Assembly (NCBI RefSeq): GCF_021018805.1
Contig: NC_086258.1
Span: 20,986,692 to 21,050,691, forward strand
Length of the DNA: 64,000 bases
Origin: Prinia subflava
Lineage: Eukaryota; Chordata; Aves; Passeriformes; Cisticolidae
Direction of reading: 5' to 3'
The translations under genes and the position numbers were made by a program. Every line of letters starts with the position of its first letter. Within the stretch, counting starts at the first letter, position 1. The notes under the pieces were generated by a model, which saw nothing but the letters and a program-made list of their open reading frames with translations, searched no databases and was not told the origin of the DNA. Positions 45,716-55,998 of this stretch are shown here, piece after piece.

Positions 45716-46221
45716 CTTGATGTCTGCCAGGCCCTGCCCATGGGAAGGCCCTGCTGTCAGTCTGGGGCATAGGAATGAGGCCATGGGCTTTGCAGCTTGT
45801 TCCCTGCCAAACCAGTGCTCCCAGTGTGAGATGGGCCCAAGCCCAGATGGGCTCCCAGGATAGGATGTGGGGTCAGGCGGAATGAAGATGGATGGGTTTA
45901 GATGCCCCTGTTGGGTGGCAACCTCTGTTCTTCCTGAGTGACAACCAGGCAGCACCCCTGGCAGGGGCAGAGAGTCCCCAGACTTCACAAAAAGCATTGG
46001 AGAAGGCCAGAGCTTCCATTTCCATCCTGCGTGTAGGAGGCAGCCATGCCCCTGTGGCCTTGGGGACATGTGACCTTGGCCTTCTGCGGGCTCATGCTGT
46101 CTCAGCAAGGGAAGCAAGGCTGCTGTGGCACTGTGAGAGCCCTGGCCCTCTCTGGCCTGCCCCACACTGAGCACCGAGGCAGAGGAAGGGTGTGAGTGTT
46201 CCTCAAACCCTGGAGACCTTT
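45716..46221. other. unique spacer, no gene seen
   Basis: About 500 bp between two plus-strand CR1 copies; no recognised feature. Confidence 0.45.
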
Positions 46222-46640
46222 CTGTGGGCATGGAGCACCTCTCCTGTGAGGGAAGGCTGGGAGAGCTGGGATTGTTCAGCCTGGTGAAGTTTCAAGGTGA
46301 CCTAATTGTGGCCTTCCTGTGCCTGAAAGGACTACAAGAACTATGGGGAGACACTACTGATGAGGGATAAAGTGACAGGACAGAGGGAATGGCTGCCCAC
46401 TGACAGAACGAAAGGTTAGGTAGGATGTTAGGAAGAAATTCTTCCCTGTGAGGGTGGCAGGCAGCCCTAGCACAGGGTGCCCACAGCAGCTGTGGCTGCC
46501 CCTGGATCCCTGGCAGTGCCCAAGGCCAGGCTGGACAGGGCTTGGAGCAGCCTGGGACAGTGGGAGGTGTCCCTGCCATGGCAGAGGGTGGGACTGGATG
46601 ATCTTCAAGGTCCCTCCAACACAACCCATTCTATGATCTA
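46222..46640 (+). mobile_element. CR1 LINE 3' end
   Basis: Plus orientation: GGCATGGAGCACCTCTCCTG, GGGATTGTTCAGCCTGGTGA, GGTTAGGTAGGATGTTAGGA, CCCTGCCATGGCAGAGGGTG, then the terminus GACTGGATGATCTTCAAGGT and ATTCTATGATC tail. Frames broken. Confidence 0.93.
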
Positions 46641-47567
46641 CCTGCCAATCCAGGTGACCTCAAGCAGTGGGACTGGCTGCAGTGCCAGTCCCCCTGAGCT
46701 CAGCTGAGCTCCCAAGCTGCAAGCAGCAGTCCCCAGGAAGGGATGAGCCTCCCCACAGCGTCAGGCGTTGCTGCAGGGCTGTGCCATTGCTTGTCTCAGA
46801 CAAGGAGCTGAGGGCTCTGAGCACTGCCTTGGCTGCCAAGCCAGCAGCAGCCTGCCCTGGCCGCAGTGCTGGGCAGGAGGATCCTCACCATTCCAACAAA
46901 ACCTCTAAAAGCATCAGAAAATAGTCCCACCCCACACCAGGATCAACCCAAAAACTTGAGAAATTTCCGTGAAAAACCAAAGACGTTCCCGCATGGATTG
47001 CCATGGCACAAGACCAGCTGGGGTGTGGGAAGGAGGACCAAGGTCTTCTCCAGTGCTGGCAGAGGGGGGACTTGGCTGGAAATGTCCCAGACCCCAGCTG
47101 AGCTCTAGACCAGCATGTTTGTACGGTCTGTCCCACTGCAACTTTCCACAGTATAAATAAAGGAATAATCACTTGAACTTGAGCCCGGGTCAGTACCTTA
47201 ACGAGCAGACTGCAATCCAACTTTCCCTTTGGCTTAATGAATATTAATTAACCAGACACAATTGAGCAGCCCCAGCAGGACAGGAAAGGCATGTGCTTGT
47301 CCTGGGCTGTACCGAGTGCTGTGCTCCCCTGGGTCTCAGCGGGCTGGGGTTGGGTCTCTGCTTTGCTGTCCCCTCCCAGCTGTGACCCGACCAGTAGGTG
47401 ATGGGCCACTGCAGGGTGGTCTGCCCCAGCCTCCAGGAGACAATCCCTCCCCAACACCCCTGACCTTCTCAGATAAGATTTTAACTCAAACTGGTGCATT
47501 CCTGTGTGACATTTTCCTCCTGATTAACCAAGGAGTTCATTTCTTCCTCCAATGAAACTCCGCTGTG
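46641..47567. other. unique sequence upstream of a candidate exon
   Basis: Contains a TATA-like GTATAAATAAA at about 47150-47160 and an AT-rich stretch near 47230. No repeat recognised. If the exon at 47568 is real, this would be promoter or 5' UTR DNA. Confidence 0.35.
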
Positions 47568-47649
47568 ATGGAAAATTCTGATGCAGAGGTGAAGCTGTTG
47601 CTTGCCTCAGTGCTGTGGCTGTTGGCTGCTGCTCTGCTGAATCCCCAGG
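47568..47649 (+). CDS. weak candidate first coding exon (signal-peptide-like)
   Basis: An ATG in a strong initiation context (GTGATGG) opens an 82-nt frame ending in a good splice donor (CCCAGG|GTGAGT, GT at 47650). The 27-residue peptide has a short polar start (MENSDAEVK) and a hydrophobic core (LLLASVLWLLAAALL), like a secretory signal peptide. It ends in phase 1, the usual phase of signal-peptide exons. Against it: leucine-rich frames arise easily in CTG-rich DNA, third-position G+C is only about 60 percent, and no downstream partner exon was identified. Identity unknown; confidence is low. Confidence 0.18.
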
Positions 47650-49610
47650 GTGAGTGGCACAACAGCCTTGCCTGGCTTTGGCACACGTGGTCAGAGAGGT
47701 CTTTATCTCCTGCATCAGCCAGACTGATTCCAGGAGAGTCAGACATCAGAGACATTGTTCTGCTGTGAAGCGGGCAGGTGATTTCATGTGACCCAGGACA
47801 GGGGAAGGGATTCTCCATGGTGGTTGCCCCTGCAGCCTGGCAGTGTCCTGGCATGGCTGGGAGCAGAGCAGTGGGCTCAGGCATGACCCCACCTCAGGAT
47901 GGGATGGGGTTTGGGGAGTGGGGATGGGCTGCTGCTCTCATGCTGGGGAGAGCTCAGCCTCCCAGGAACACCCATGCCAAGAGTGCATGATGCTCTCCAG
48001 ATGCTCCCTCTTCTGCTCACAAAGGCAGAGATTGACACAATAAACAAACGATTTGTAAAATTCTTTAGTGAGGGCAAAAAACCCCACATTAACTGGAAAC
48101 ATGGATACCCCCTGAAAGAGTGCAGGAGGGGGGAGCATTCCCAGGACCTGATGTTATAGCAGCGGGTATAGAAATGGAAACATGCACAGCACTGGATCTG
48201 CAGGCAGGACGATTCACCAGAGAATAGGAAGCTGCCAGTGCCCAGTCCCCAGACAATGTTTTGCCTTGTTCAGCAGAGGGGAGAGCAATGTGTCTGCACA
48301 TGGCTGGGGAGCTGGGGGGTCTGTGCAGGGGGGCACTGGCACCCTCCTCACCCGCCACCCCACACTGCTGCCTGGGCTCCTCCTCACAGGCTCTTCTCCT
48401 GCCCCAAGCAGCACCAGCTGGTGTGGGCACTATCACCACTTCTTGAGAAGTTCTGATCACCCACTTTGGTCTCAGATGACTTTATTTACAGCCCTGTGTG
48501 CCAAAGATCCATGAGTACAAGAGTTGCTTCTCTAAAACACGGTAAGTTTCTTGGCTTCTGAATTTCAAAGAATGGCTTAAAACCACACCTATAAAGGCTC
48601 CTTTAGGAGATCTGTCCCATGACACCATCATGCCTCCAGACTGGATCTGGTTCCAGCAATCCCTTGCTCCTGGCAGCATTTTCCTACTCATGGGCTCCCT
48701 GAAGTAACGAGTAAATCAAGGAGGATAGTCCAGCTTGTTGGGGTCTAACTTCAGGGGAGAATCTGACCCAGACCCCCAGACCCACAGCAGCGGGTTTTGG
48801 GTGCTTGTATCATGAAAATGTGACTGCTGGTTCACAGTTCACCTGCCCCTGGAGACTGTCTAAGGCCAGCATGAGCAGTGTGACCTGTTTGTGACAGCCC
48901 AGCCTCAGGCCTGTGCTCCATTTCCTCCTGGCATTCATGGGTATGATGCCCACCCAACACTCTGTTTGAATCCAGTGCCTGAGCTTTGTGTACCAGGGTT
49001 TCCTTGTCCCTTATGTCTCTCCTTTGGAAACTTTTCCCGGTTTGATGCCCAGAAAACACCTTCTACACTCTCGTGTTCATGACTTGATTGTCCTGTGACA
49101 GGCATGTCCTGCAATTCCAGTGTCTCCACCCACAGTTTATCCCCTTCACAGCCCCTCCCAGGTGGAGTGTCCAAGGCCCACCTGGAGTGAGAGACTCTTC
49201 CTCCCTCACCTCCTGGGAGGTGATGTTCCTCTTGAGTTTCGACTGCACTTTTTAGTCTTTATTTACATTTTTACTCAGTGCAAACTTCTCCAGCATGATC
49301 CCTCTTTTGGTGGTAAAACCATGACTTAAAGTAATTTACAAGAATAAGATCTCAATGCTTCTCTGGGGGATCCCACCAATTATTTCTCTAAAAACCAAAA
49401 CTCCTCTTTTCAGCACCACGACCTCCCTCTAGCCAGACCCATTAACTACTGCCCTGTGCAGGCTCCTTTCAGCAGATGGCAGAGTCAGAAGAAGCAGATT
49501 CCAGCCCTTACTCAGCTCCTGCCCAATGCAAACCTCTGGCGTGAGTGTCCAGTGTTGCTCCGGAGCATCTCCTGACACTGCAGTGACCCATGAGCCAGAA
49601 CCCCCCCATG
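47650..49610. other. unique sequence, no gene seen
   Basis: No recognised repeat. A donor-like ACACGGTAAGT near 48542 has no supporting upstream exon. Confidence 0.4.
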
Positions 49611-49877
49611 GAGAAGCAGACAGGTGATTCCATTCTCCAGACCTCAGGGCTGTCCCCCCTTCCCATGGCTCCATCCTGGTCCCTCTCCTGAGGCCTGAGA
49701 GGGAGATTCCAGAGCTTCTCCAGCTGCCTGGTGCTAGGTGTCCTGTTCACCTCTAGCTGCTGTGTCTGGAACCAAATCACCTGGAGTTGGATGCAAATCA
49801 GACACTTGCAAAGCCCCATTTCCTCCAGAATAATCGAGAGGGGAATGCCCTCAGCTGCCTTCTCTGGGCATGGAGTG
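49611..49877 (+). repeat. 267-bp direct repeat, copy 1
   Basis: Nearly identical to 51376-51642: both are exactly 267 bp, with no net gap and about 17 differences by hand count (about 94 percent identity). Starts GAGAAGCAGACAGG and ends CTCTGGGCATGGAGTG. The family was not recognised; no LTR-type TG..CA ends or target duplication. A minus-strand frame is open here but has a stop in the other copy, arguing against a conserved protein. Orientation of the underlying element is unknown; plus is arbitrary. Confidence 0.9.
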
Positions 49878-51069
49878 TCCCCCTGGGCACACCCAGCAGG
49901 ACACCTTCCTCCAGCCACCCAGTGCTGGGACAGAGGCGCCCCTCGGGGAGCCCCTGTCCCTGTGCTGGGGCGGTGGCAGTGCCCTGGCTGCAGCACAGGG
50001 CTGGGCTGTGCTGAGAGCCCTGCTTGGAGCAGCCGGAACAGCTCCAGGGATGATTCAGAAGCAGATTCTGCATGATGCTGCCCCCCCCCCCGAGCCCCGG
50101 GTTTCACACGACTTAGGTGGGCTGCTCCTACCAGGCACATCCAGCAGCTGCTCCACTTCTATCAGATAAAGTCCCTGGTGTCAGGGACTCTCTAACGAGC
50201 AGAATGTGGGGTGTGTGCGAGCGGGAAAGGGGAGAAAGGCTTGGGGTTTGCTGCAAATTCCAGCGGGCTTTGCAGAGGCAGGAAAGTCTTTCCTGGAGTT
50301 ATTTCTGTCTTTCCGTTCGTTGCGAGGGGGGAAATGGCATTGTAATTCCTGACCAAGATTTCACTGTGCTGTTGGCTCTCTCTGATTTACCATCCTCAAA
50401 TCCCCGTGGAAGTGCCTTAGCTGGTCTGGGCCAACTTTTACTTTGGCAGTTCAGGAGGAAAAATCACAAATGTCTGTGAAAGTCACCAAAATATTCCCTA
50501 AGTTTTCATCACTTGAATGAATAAAAAGAATAAAAAGCAGAGCAGAAGAGGGGGAGGGCTGGATAGGGTGCAGAGAGCAAACAAGCATGGTTTAGAAAAG
50601 CATGCTGTTATTCCTGGAAGTTGGTTTGTGGAAAGACAATTTACAACGCCTGTGAAAAGTCTGGCTATTCATCCCATTCCCATTTGGGGCTGGTAACCAC
50701 AAGGGCAGGCTCCCCTCTGCCATGCAATTACATAGCGTGCTCTCCAAACCCAAACAGCTTCACCCAGCCCCAAGTGCTGCTTCCCAGCTCTGTCCTGGGG
50801 TACACGAGCTGCATTTCACACAATGGGAAAAACTCAGCACTGTGAGTGAGGCCGCTATAGAAAAATCACATTTAACTTTTGCTTGCCCTTCCTCCTTTTT
50901 GCAAAAGGAAAATATTTTGTCGTTTGTTTGCAGTTTGTTTTCTACAAACCCAAAAGGAATTCCTGCTAGTGACACTGAGATTTGAAGGGGGAAGGGTGAA
51001 TCAGAGAGCCACCACTGAGAAATAGATTTAAAGGTCTCAAAGAAGGTAGGTTTAAATTTGTATTCCTCA

Positions 51070-51117
<48 letters not shown>

Positions 51118-51375
51118 TAATATTGGGGGGACATGTTAAAAATCCTACTGATTGTTGTAGGATTGTTGTTCCTTCTCAGCACAGAACTGCCTTTCCTGTG
51201 CCCCAAGGCAGGCAGGAGAGCTTGGGTGATGTCCAAACCTCTGTGCTGGAAGCCTCAGCACTGACACAGGGGCTCCCTCTGGCTCTGTCCCACCTCCAGC
51301 CAAGTGACAGACAGTGCTGACCAGACCTGTCCCTCCTCTAAAGATCCCTCTGGCCTGGCATCCACAGCCAGCACA
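49878..51375. other. 1.5 kb between the two direct-repeat copies
   Basis: Holds a C10 run near 50083-50092, an AT-rich candidate noncoding element (about 50480-51060) and a 45-base A tract. No gene recognised. Confidence 0.4.
51071..51115 (+). repeat. uninterrupted A45 tract
   Basis: Forty-five consecutive A residues after TATTCCTCAC and before GGTAATATTGG. No AATAAA lies just upstream and no retrogene body is recognisable before it, so a retroposed-gene tail is not supported. Assembly length of such a run is often unreliable. Confidence 0.95.
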
Positions 51376-51642
51376 GAGAAGCAGACAGGGAGTTTCATTC
51401 TCCAGACCTCAGGGCTGTACCCCCTTCCCATGGCTCCATCCTGGTCCCTCTCCTGAGGCCTGAGAGGGAGATTCCAGAGCTTCTCCAGCTGCCTGGTGCT
51501 GGGTGTCCTGTTCACCTCTAGCTGCTATGTCTGGAACCAAATCACCTGGATTTGGATGCAGATCAGACACCTGAAAGGCCGCATTTCCTCCAGAATAGTC
51601 GAGAGAGGAATGCCCTCAGCTGCCTTCTCTGGGCATGAAGTG
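51376..51642 (+). repeat. 267-bp direct repeat, copy 2
   Basis: Same orientation as copy 1, 1,765 bp downstream. Starts GAGAAGCAGACAGG and ends CTCTGGGCATGAAGTG. Differences cluster near the 5' end (TGATTCC versus GAGTTTC) and around 51571-51582. Flanks do not match beyond a few bases. Confidence 0.9.
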
Positions 51643-52670
51643 CTCTGGGGCAGCAGAGCAAGGAATTTGGCTTTACCTTCTTACACAGCCTGATGGTTTA
51701 TGAAACAATTCAAAAGAGTTTGGACTCTAATGTGCCTGCTTTTCCCATGCTCTGTGGCCCTTTTCTGTTTACTGGAGGAGGAAAAAATCTACCTGGAGAA
51801 GCTTTCTTTGCTGGGTACACAGCACAGAGACACCAGCTCTGCTCCTGCCTTCCCCGTGGGTGAGGGGAGATGGTTTTGTGGGGAGTGGGCTGCTCTGGGG
51901 CCCTGCAGGTCATCAGGGACCCTGGCTGGGAGTGGACATGGTGGGCAGGGGACATCTCCTGGCACAATGTTTGCTAAATAAAGAGCACTTCAAAATAAAT
52001 GCCAGGACATGCATGTTCCTGAACTCGGGCTCATACTATTTAGGGAGTCTGCAAAGCAAATAAAATGCCTATTACCAAATAACTATTTAGAGAAAATGCT
52101 GTAGAAAGATCTAGAGAGAACTATGTGTTTTAGCATGGTCTGTTTACAGTGCATCACTGCTGGTCTGTGGAGAGCTGTGCTGTAACCCAGCAAAAATGCA
52201 TCTGCATTCCTTCGCCGCAAAAATACTCATGCACAGACATCACAACAGCAGAGCTGTTTCTTCCTGGCTTTTTGTTGTGCTGTTGTTGTTTTGGTTTTAT
52301 TTGCTTTCTGGTGCTTTCCCAGCTTGTAGAAGATTGACCTAATACCTCCTTGGCCCAGGCTGTGCTGCCAGTCAAGCTCCTGGTGCTGCTCAAGTGCTGC
52401 GGGCCCGTGGCTGGGGACAGCAGAGCCCTGGCAGTGCTGGAGCCTGTGGACACTGGCACAGGGGCTGGGGGGCACTGAACTCTGCCCTGGGGGGTTTGCT
52501 CTGATGAGATGGAAGGAGACAAACCCTTGCCAGCAGGTGTAAGTTCAGGGAGACAAGTGTAAGACTGGAAAAAGCTCTACAAGAGAGTAAAGCAAGTGGT
52601 GACAGTGACAGGGGAAGCTTGCCAGAATGGCCTGGCTAAGCTGGTTTTCCAATCATAGGTGTCTCCATCT
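51643..52670. other. unique sequence, no gene seen
   Basis: Ordinary composition, with an AT-richer part at 51970-52120. No repeat or exon recognised before the hexamer array. Confidence 0.42.
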
Positions 52671-52824
52671 CATCCCCATCCCCATCCCCATCCCCATCCC
52701 CATCCCCATCCCCATCCCCATCCCCATCCCCATCCCCATCCCCATCCCCATCCCCATCCCCATCCCCATCCCCATCCCCATCCCCATCCCCATCCCCATC
52801 CCCATCCCCATCCCCATCCCCATC
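52671..52824 (+). repeat. (CATCCC)n hexanucleotide array, about 25.7 perfect units
   Basis: 154 bp of an almost perfect hexamer, preceded by a degenerate unit (CTCCATCT) and ended by CATCTCCATG. The minus strand is (GGGATG)n, with GGGG runs every six bases, a strong G-quadruplex pattern. The long open frames here (HP, IP, MG or GW repeats) are artefacts of the array. Confidence 0.97.
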
Positions 52825-53907
52825 TCCATGCAGATATGTGCAGGTGGGCAGGCAGGTTGGTCCTGACTCCTGATTTCAGACAGCCTGGTAGCCTGGAGAA
52901 CCAAAGGTTCTGCTGCTGATCTCTGTCCTGCTGGGACCGGGAGGGTTGAGGGCAAAGCAGCGAGTGCCGAGTTTCCTGCTGCCTCCCCAGCAGCCTGTGG
53001 GGATCCCTGAGCTCGAGTGCCCCCTCCTGCCCCACGCTGCCTCTCCCGGCCCGGCTGTGGCAGCAGTGCCACCAGCGGTGTCACCAGGCACAGCCCAGTG
53101 CTGCCAGCCCCTCTCTGGGGCTGCCTCTGCCCACCCTGCCCGGGCCCCAGGGTGGAAGCGCTGCCCTGCCAACAGAAGCTCACAGCTGCACCATCCCTGC
53201 TTCTCATTGCTCCTGGCTCTACATCCCTCTAGCATCCAGACTATTTTTTTTCCTTCCCTTTTGCTGGTTTATTGCTCCCCAACCCGCTCTGGGTGAGCAT
53301 AGCACTTCTGGGACAGATTATTTACTAGAAGGTATTTGGTACATTGCTTTAATAATGAGAACAATTTTTTTTTCAAAGCCTTACAAATATGTTTAAAATC
53401 TAAATACAATGAGGCAATGCAACATCATTTAACAGTTCCAATAATATGCCAAGCCTGGGAATGACAAAAGCTGCCAGCAGGGTGCTACAAAGCAGGGTTC
53501 AGAACCCCACTGCTTCCCAGCTAAGCAGAAACAGATTTCCAGCAGTAAGACATTTGTTAACCATTTTGGAGGCTGCAGGACGGGGCGTGGAACAAGCCCG
53601 CCTGCCTCTGTGTCACTGCCTTGCAAAATCCTTGGCACAGGCATGCACCAGCGTCCTTGGAATTAAGGCCCTTGTGAAGACTTAAAGGCTTAGTGGACTA
53701 ATATACTTAAGATGGATTTTTCCAAATATTATTGTAAGTCATTCAGAAACACCGTGTCCTGGTGCTGGTGTGAATGGAGCGCATGCAGGAGCGGCGGGCC
53801 TGCCCTGCTCCTCAGGGCTGGGCAGGCCAGGGGAGAGGAGAGGAGGCAGGGCAGGGGCACCCGGCCCTGGTGCTGCCCCGGGAGCCTGGGAAATCACAGA
53901 ACTGTCC
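52825..53907. other. unique sequence; AT-rich island 53290-53730
   Basis: A GC-rich part (to about 53230) is followed by an AT-rich block with T runs and TTTAATAATGAGAACAA near 53350, possibly conserved noncoding DNA. No exon or repeat recognised. Confidence 0.38.
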
Positions 53908-54010
53908 TGGAATCACAGCACAGTCTGGGCTGGAAGGGACTCCAAAGCTCACCTCACTCCACACCTCCCTGCCAGGGCAGGGGCACCTGCCACTATCCCA
54001 GGGGTGGTAC
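53908..54010 (-). mobile_element. CR1 LINE, short 3' fragment
   Basis: Reverse-complemented CR1 terminus: GGAATCACAGCACAGTCTGG, GGCTGGAAGGGACTCCAAAG, CCCTGCCAGGGCAGGGGCAC, CCACTATCCCAGG. About 100 bp, then homology stops. Confidence 0.8.
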
Positions 54011-54199
54011 TGAACTCCGCATTCTGCCCCGTTCAACCCTGGAAACTGCCAGGGAAGGGGTGAAAGGTTGTGTGGGGTGTGGCATATCCCAGTCCCTGGG
54101 GCTGCAGGGGGCCTCCAGCTCAGTGCCACGGTCACTCCCAGCCACAAGAGGTGCAGGGACACAGGTGAAAATCCAGTGATGAGTATCTGGGAGAGAACC

Positions 54200-54440
54200 A
54201 GAGTGGTTTGGGGTGGAAAGGACTCAAAGCCCATCCAGTGCCACCCCCTGCCATGGGCTGGAACATCTTCCACTGTCCCAGGCTGCTCCAAGCCCTGTCC
54301 AATCTGGGATACTGCCAGGGATCCAGGAGCAGCCACAGCTTCTCTGGACACCCTGTGCCAGGGCTTGTCCACCCTCACAGGGAAGGATTCCTTCCCAATA
54401 TCCCAACTCTGCCAGTTTGACTCTCTCTGTCCCTGGGGAA
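54200..54440 (-). mobile_element. CR1 LINE 3' end
   Basis: GGTTTGGGGTGGAAAGGACT, CCACCCCCTGCCATGGGCTG, TTCCACTGTCCCAGGCTGCT, GGATCCAGGAGCAGCCACAG and CCTTCCCAATATCCCAACTC identify it. The 3'-most tail repeats are missing. Minus orientation like the fragment at 53908. Confidence 0.9.
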
Positions 54441-55076
54441 GAGACTGCACCTCCCCCTCCAGCAGAGGGTCCTGCAAGCAGAGGTGTCAGAGCTTCCCTT
54501 GGGCCCCCTGAACTGTGGGGATGCTCCCCCGGGACACACAGACACCTCAGCTGTGACACACCTTGGCTGGTGACACCTTGGCTCAGGGAGGTGACACAGG
54601 CTGGGCTGGGCTCCTCCTCAGCAGCTCTGGGAGGGCTCAGGCTGAGGGTATGGGGAGCAAAGCCCAGCTCCCTCTGCACCCCCATCCCTCTTGTTCCTGC
54701 CACACAGCCCCATCCTGCCCCCACCAAAGGCACAGTCCCACAAGGGCTGCAGAGCTGCCAGCCTGCTCCCAAGCTGGGCACTGAGCCTCATTTCCCAGAA
54801 GAAGGATGAGAAAATGCCATTGGAGAGCAGTGTGAGGATGGAGCCTGCAGCCATCAAACCCAGCCACAGCCCGGGGCTGGCCTCGCACACACCCAGTGCT
54901 CTAAAAAACTGTTAATGGGAAAAGCAACCATATTCATTACAGGAAAACAAGTTTATGATTATTACAGAAATGACATCATAACCCCCGTGCCAGTTTAAAC
55001 AATATTTGGAGAATTCATTTGTTTTGTACAATTTAAAATTACAGTGTGGGAGCCTATTTAAAGTGCACTTGTGAGA

Positions 55077-55119
<43 letters not shown>

Positions 55120-55790
55120 GATGTAGCCATGCTAATGTTTATTTAAATCTTTTTATTTATAAAATTGATGTTCCTACTCCAAAAATGGAAATTTTTCTGC
55201 TCTAAAACATCTCTTAATTGTGGAAAACTATTGTATATATTTACATTTTCCCTCACATTCAAATCTGTATGTTTATCATCGGGCACGTGCACACACTGAT
55301 CTTCGTGGCAGCATCCAAAGGTGCTGCCACCTGTGACAAATCCCCTGAAAAATGGCAAGAATGAGGATGTGGACTGCAAAGCTGCATCACTGCCCACCCT
55401 AGACCCTGGAACTCCTGCATGTCACCAGCCCACTGGGCAGGGGACAGCCTGGCTGCAGCAGGGCCCAGCACATTGTGCAGCACTGGGGCACCACAGCCAG
55501 CTGCCAGCGGGGTGAGGAGATCTGCTGGTACCCAGACTTTTGGCTCCCACCTCCCAGGTGGGGTAGACATGCCCCCTGCTTCTGCCACCACTCCCAGCAC
55601 CCCTGAGCTGGGCATCCCTGTCCCCTCAGAGTGCGCTGCCTTCCCTTCCCTGGAGTGCATTTGCAGGGAGCCCCTCCCTGCTGCTCTCTCATCCCCTTTG
55701 CACAGCCTGGGGGTTTCCCTGCTCCAGCCCTTCCACACCACTGCCCATCCCATGGATCCAACCCAGCTCTGCATCCCGTGGGAGCAGCAC
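54441..55790. other. unique sequence; AT-rich island 54900-55260
   Basis: The AT-rich island (GTTAATGGGAAAAGCAACCA, GTTTATGATTATTACAG) flanks a TG microsatellite and looks like noncoding regulatory or neutral AT-rich DNA. Nothing else recognised. Confidence 0.38.
55078..55118 (+). repeat. (TG)20 microsatellite
   Basis: Forty-one bases of uninterrupted alternating T and G, a pure dinucleotide run likely to be length-variable between individuals and able to adopt Z-DNA. Confidence 0.97.
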
Positions 55791-55998
55791 CAGAATCACA
55801 GAATCACAGAATGACACAATGAACCAGGCTGGAAAAGACCTCTGAGGTCACCAAGTCCAACCTACGGCCCAGCCTGCTTATCAACTAAACCAAGCACTGA
55901 GTGCCACGTCCAGTCTATTTTAAACCTGTCCAGGGATGGTGACTCCAGCAGCTCCCTGGGCAGATGGTTCCAGTGCTCAAAAGGCTACCCTAAAAGGC
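55791..55998 (-). mobile_element. CR1 LINE, 3' fragment
   Basis: Starts with perfect AGAATCACAGAATCACAGAA tail repeats, then AGGCTGGAAAAGACCTCTGA, GGTCACCAAGTCCAACCTAC, GCACTGAGTGCCACGTCCAG and CCAGGGATGGTGACTCCAGC. Well-preserved 3' end, 208 bp, truncated at about 55998. Confidence 0.93.

Noticed and set aside
49508..50140. 210-codon minus-strand frame overlapping twin-repeat copy 1
   Set aside because: The matching frame in copy 2 has a stop, and substitutions show no codon pattern, so coding is unlikely.
49611..51642. Reading the twin 267-bp repeats as LTRs of a short retroelement
   Set aside because: No TG..CA ends, no target-site duplication and no primer-binding or polypurine site next to them.
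52627..53207. Long open frames of HP, IP, MG and GW dipeptide repeats on both strands
   Set aside because: They are translations of the (CATCCC)n array, which is open in all frames; not proteins.
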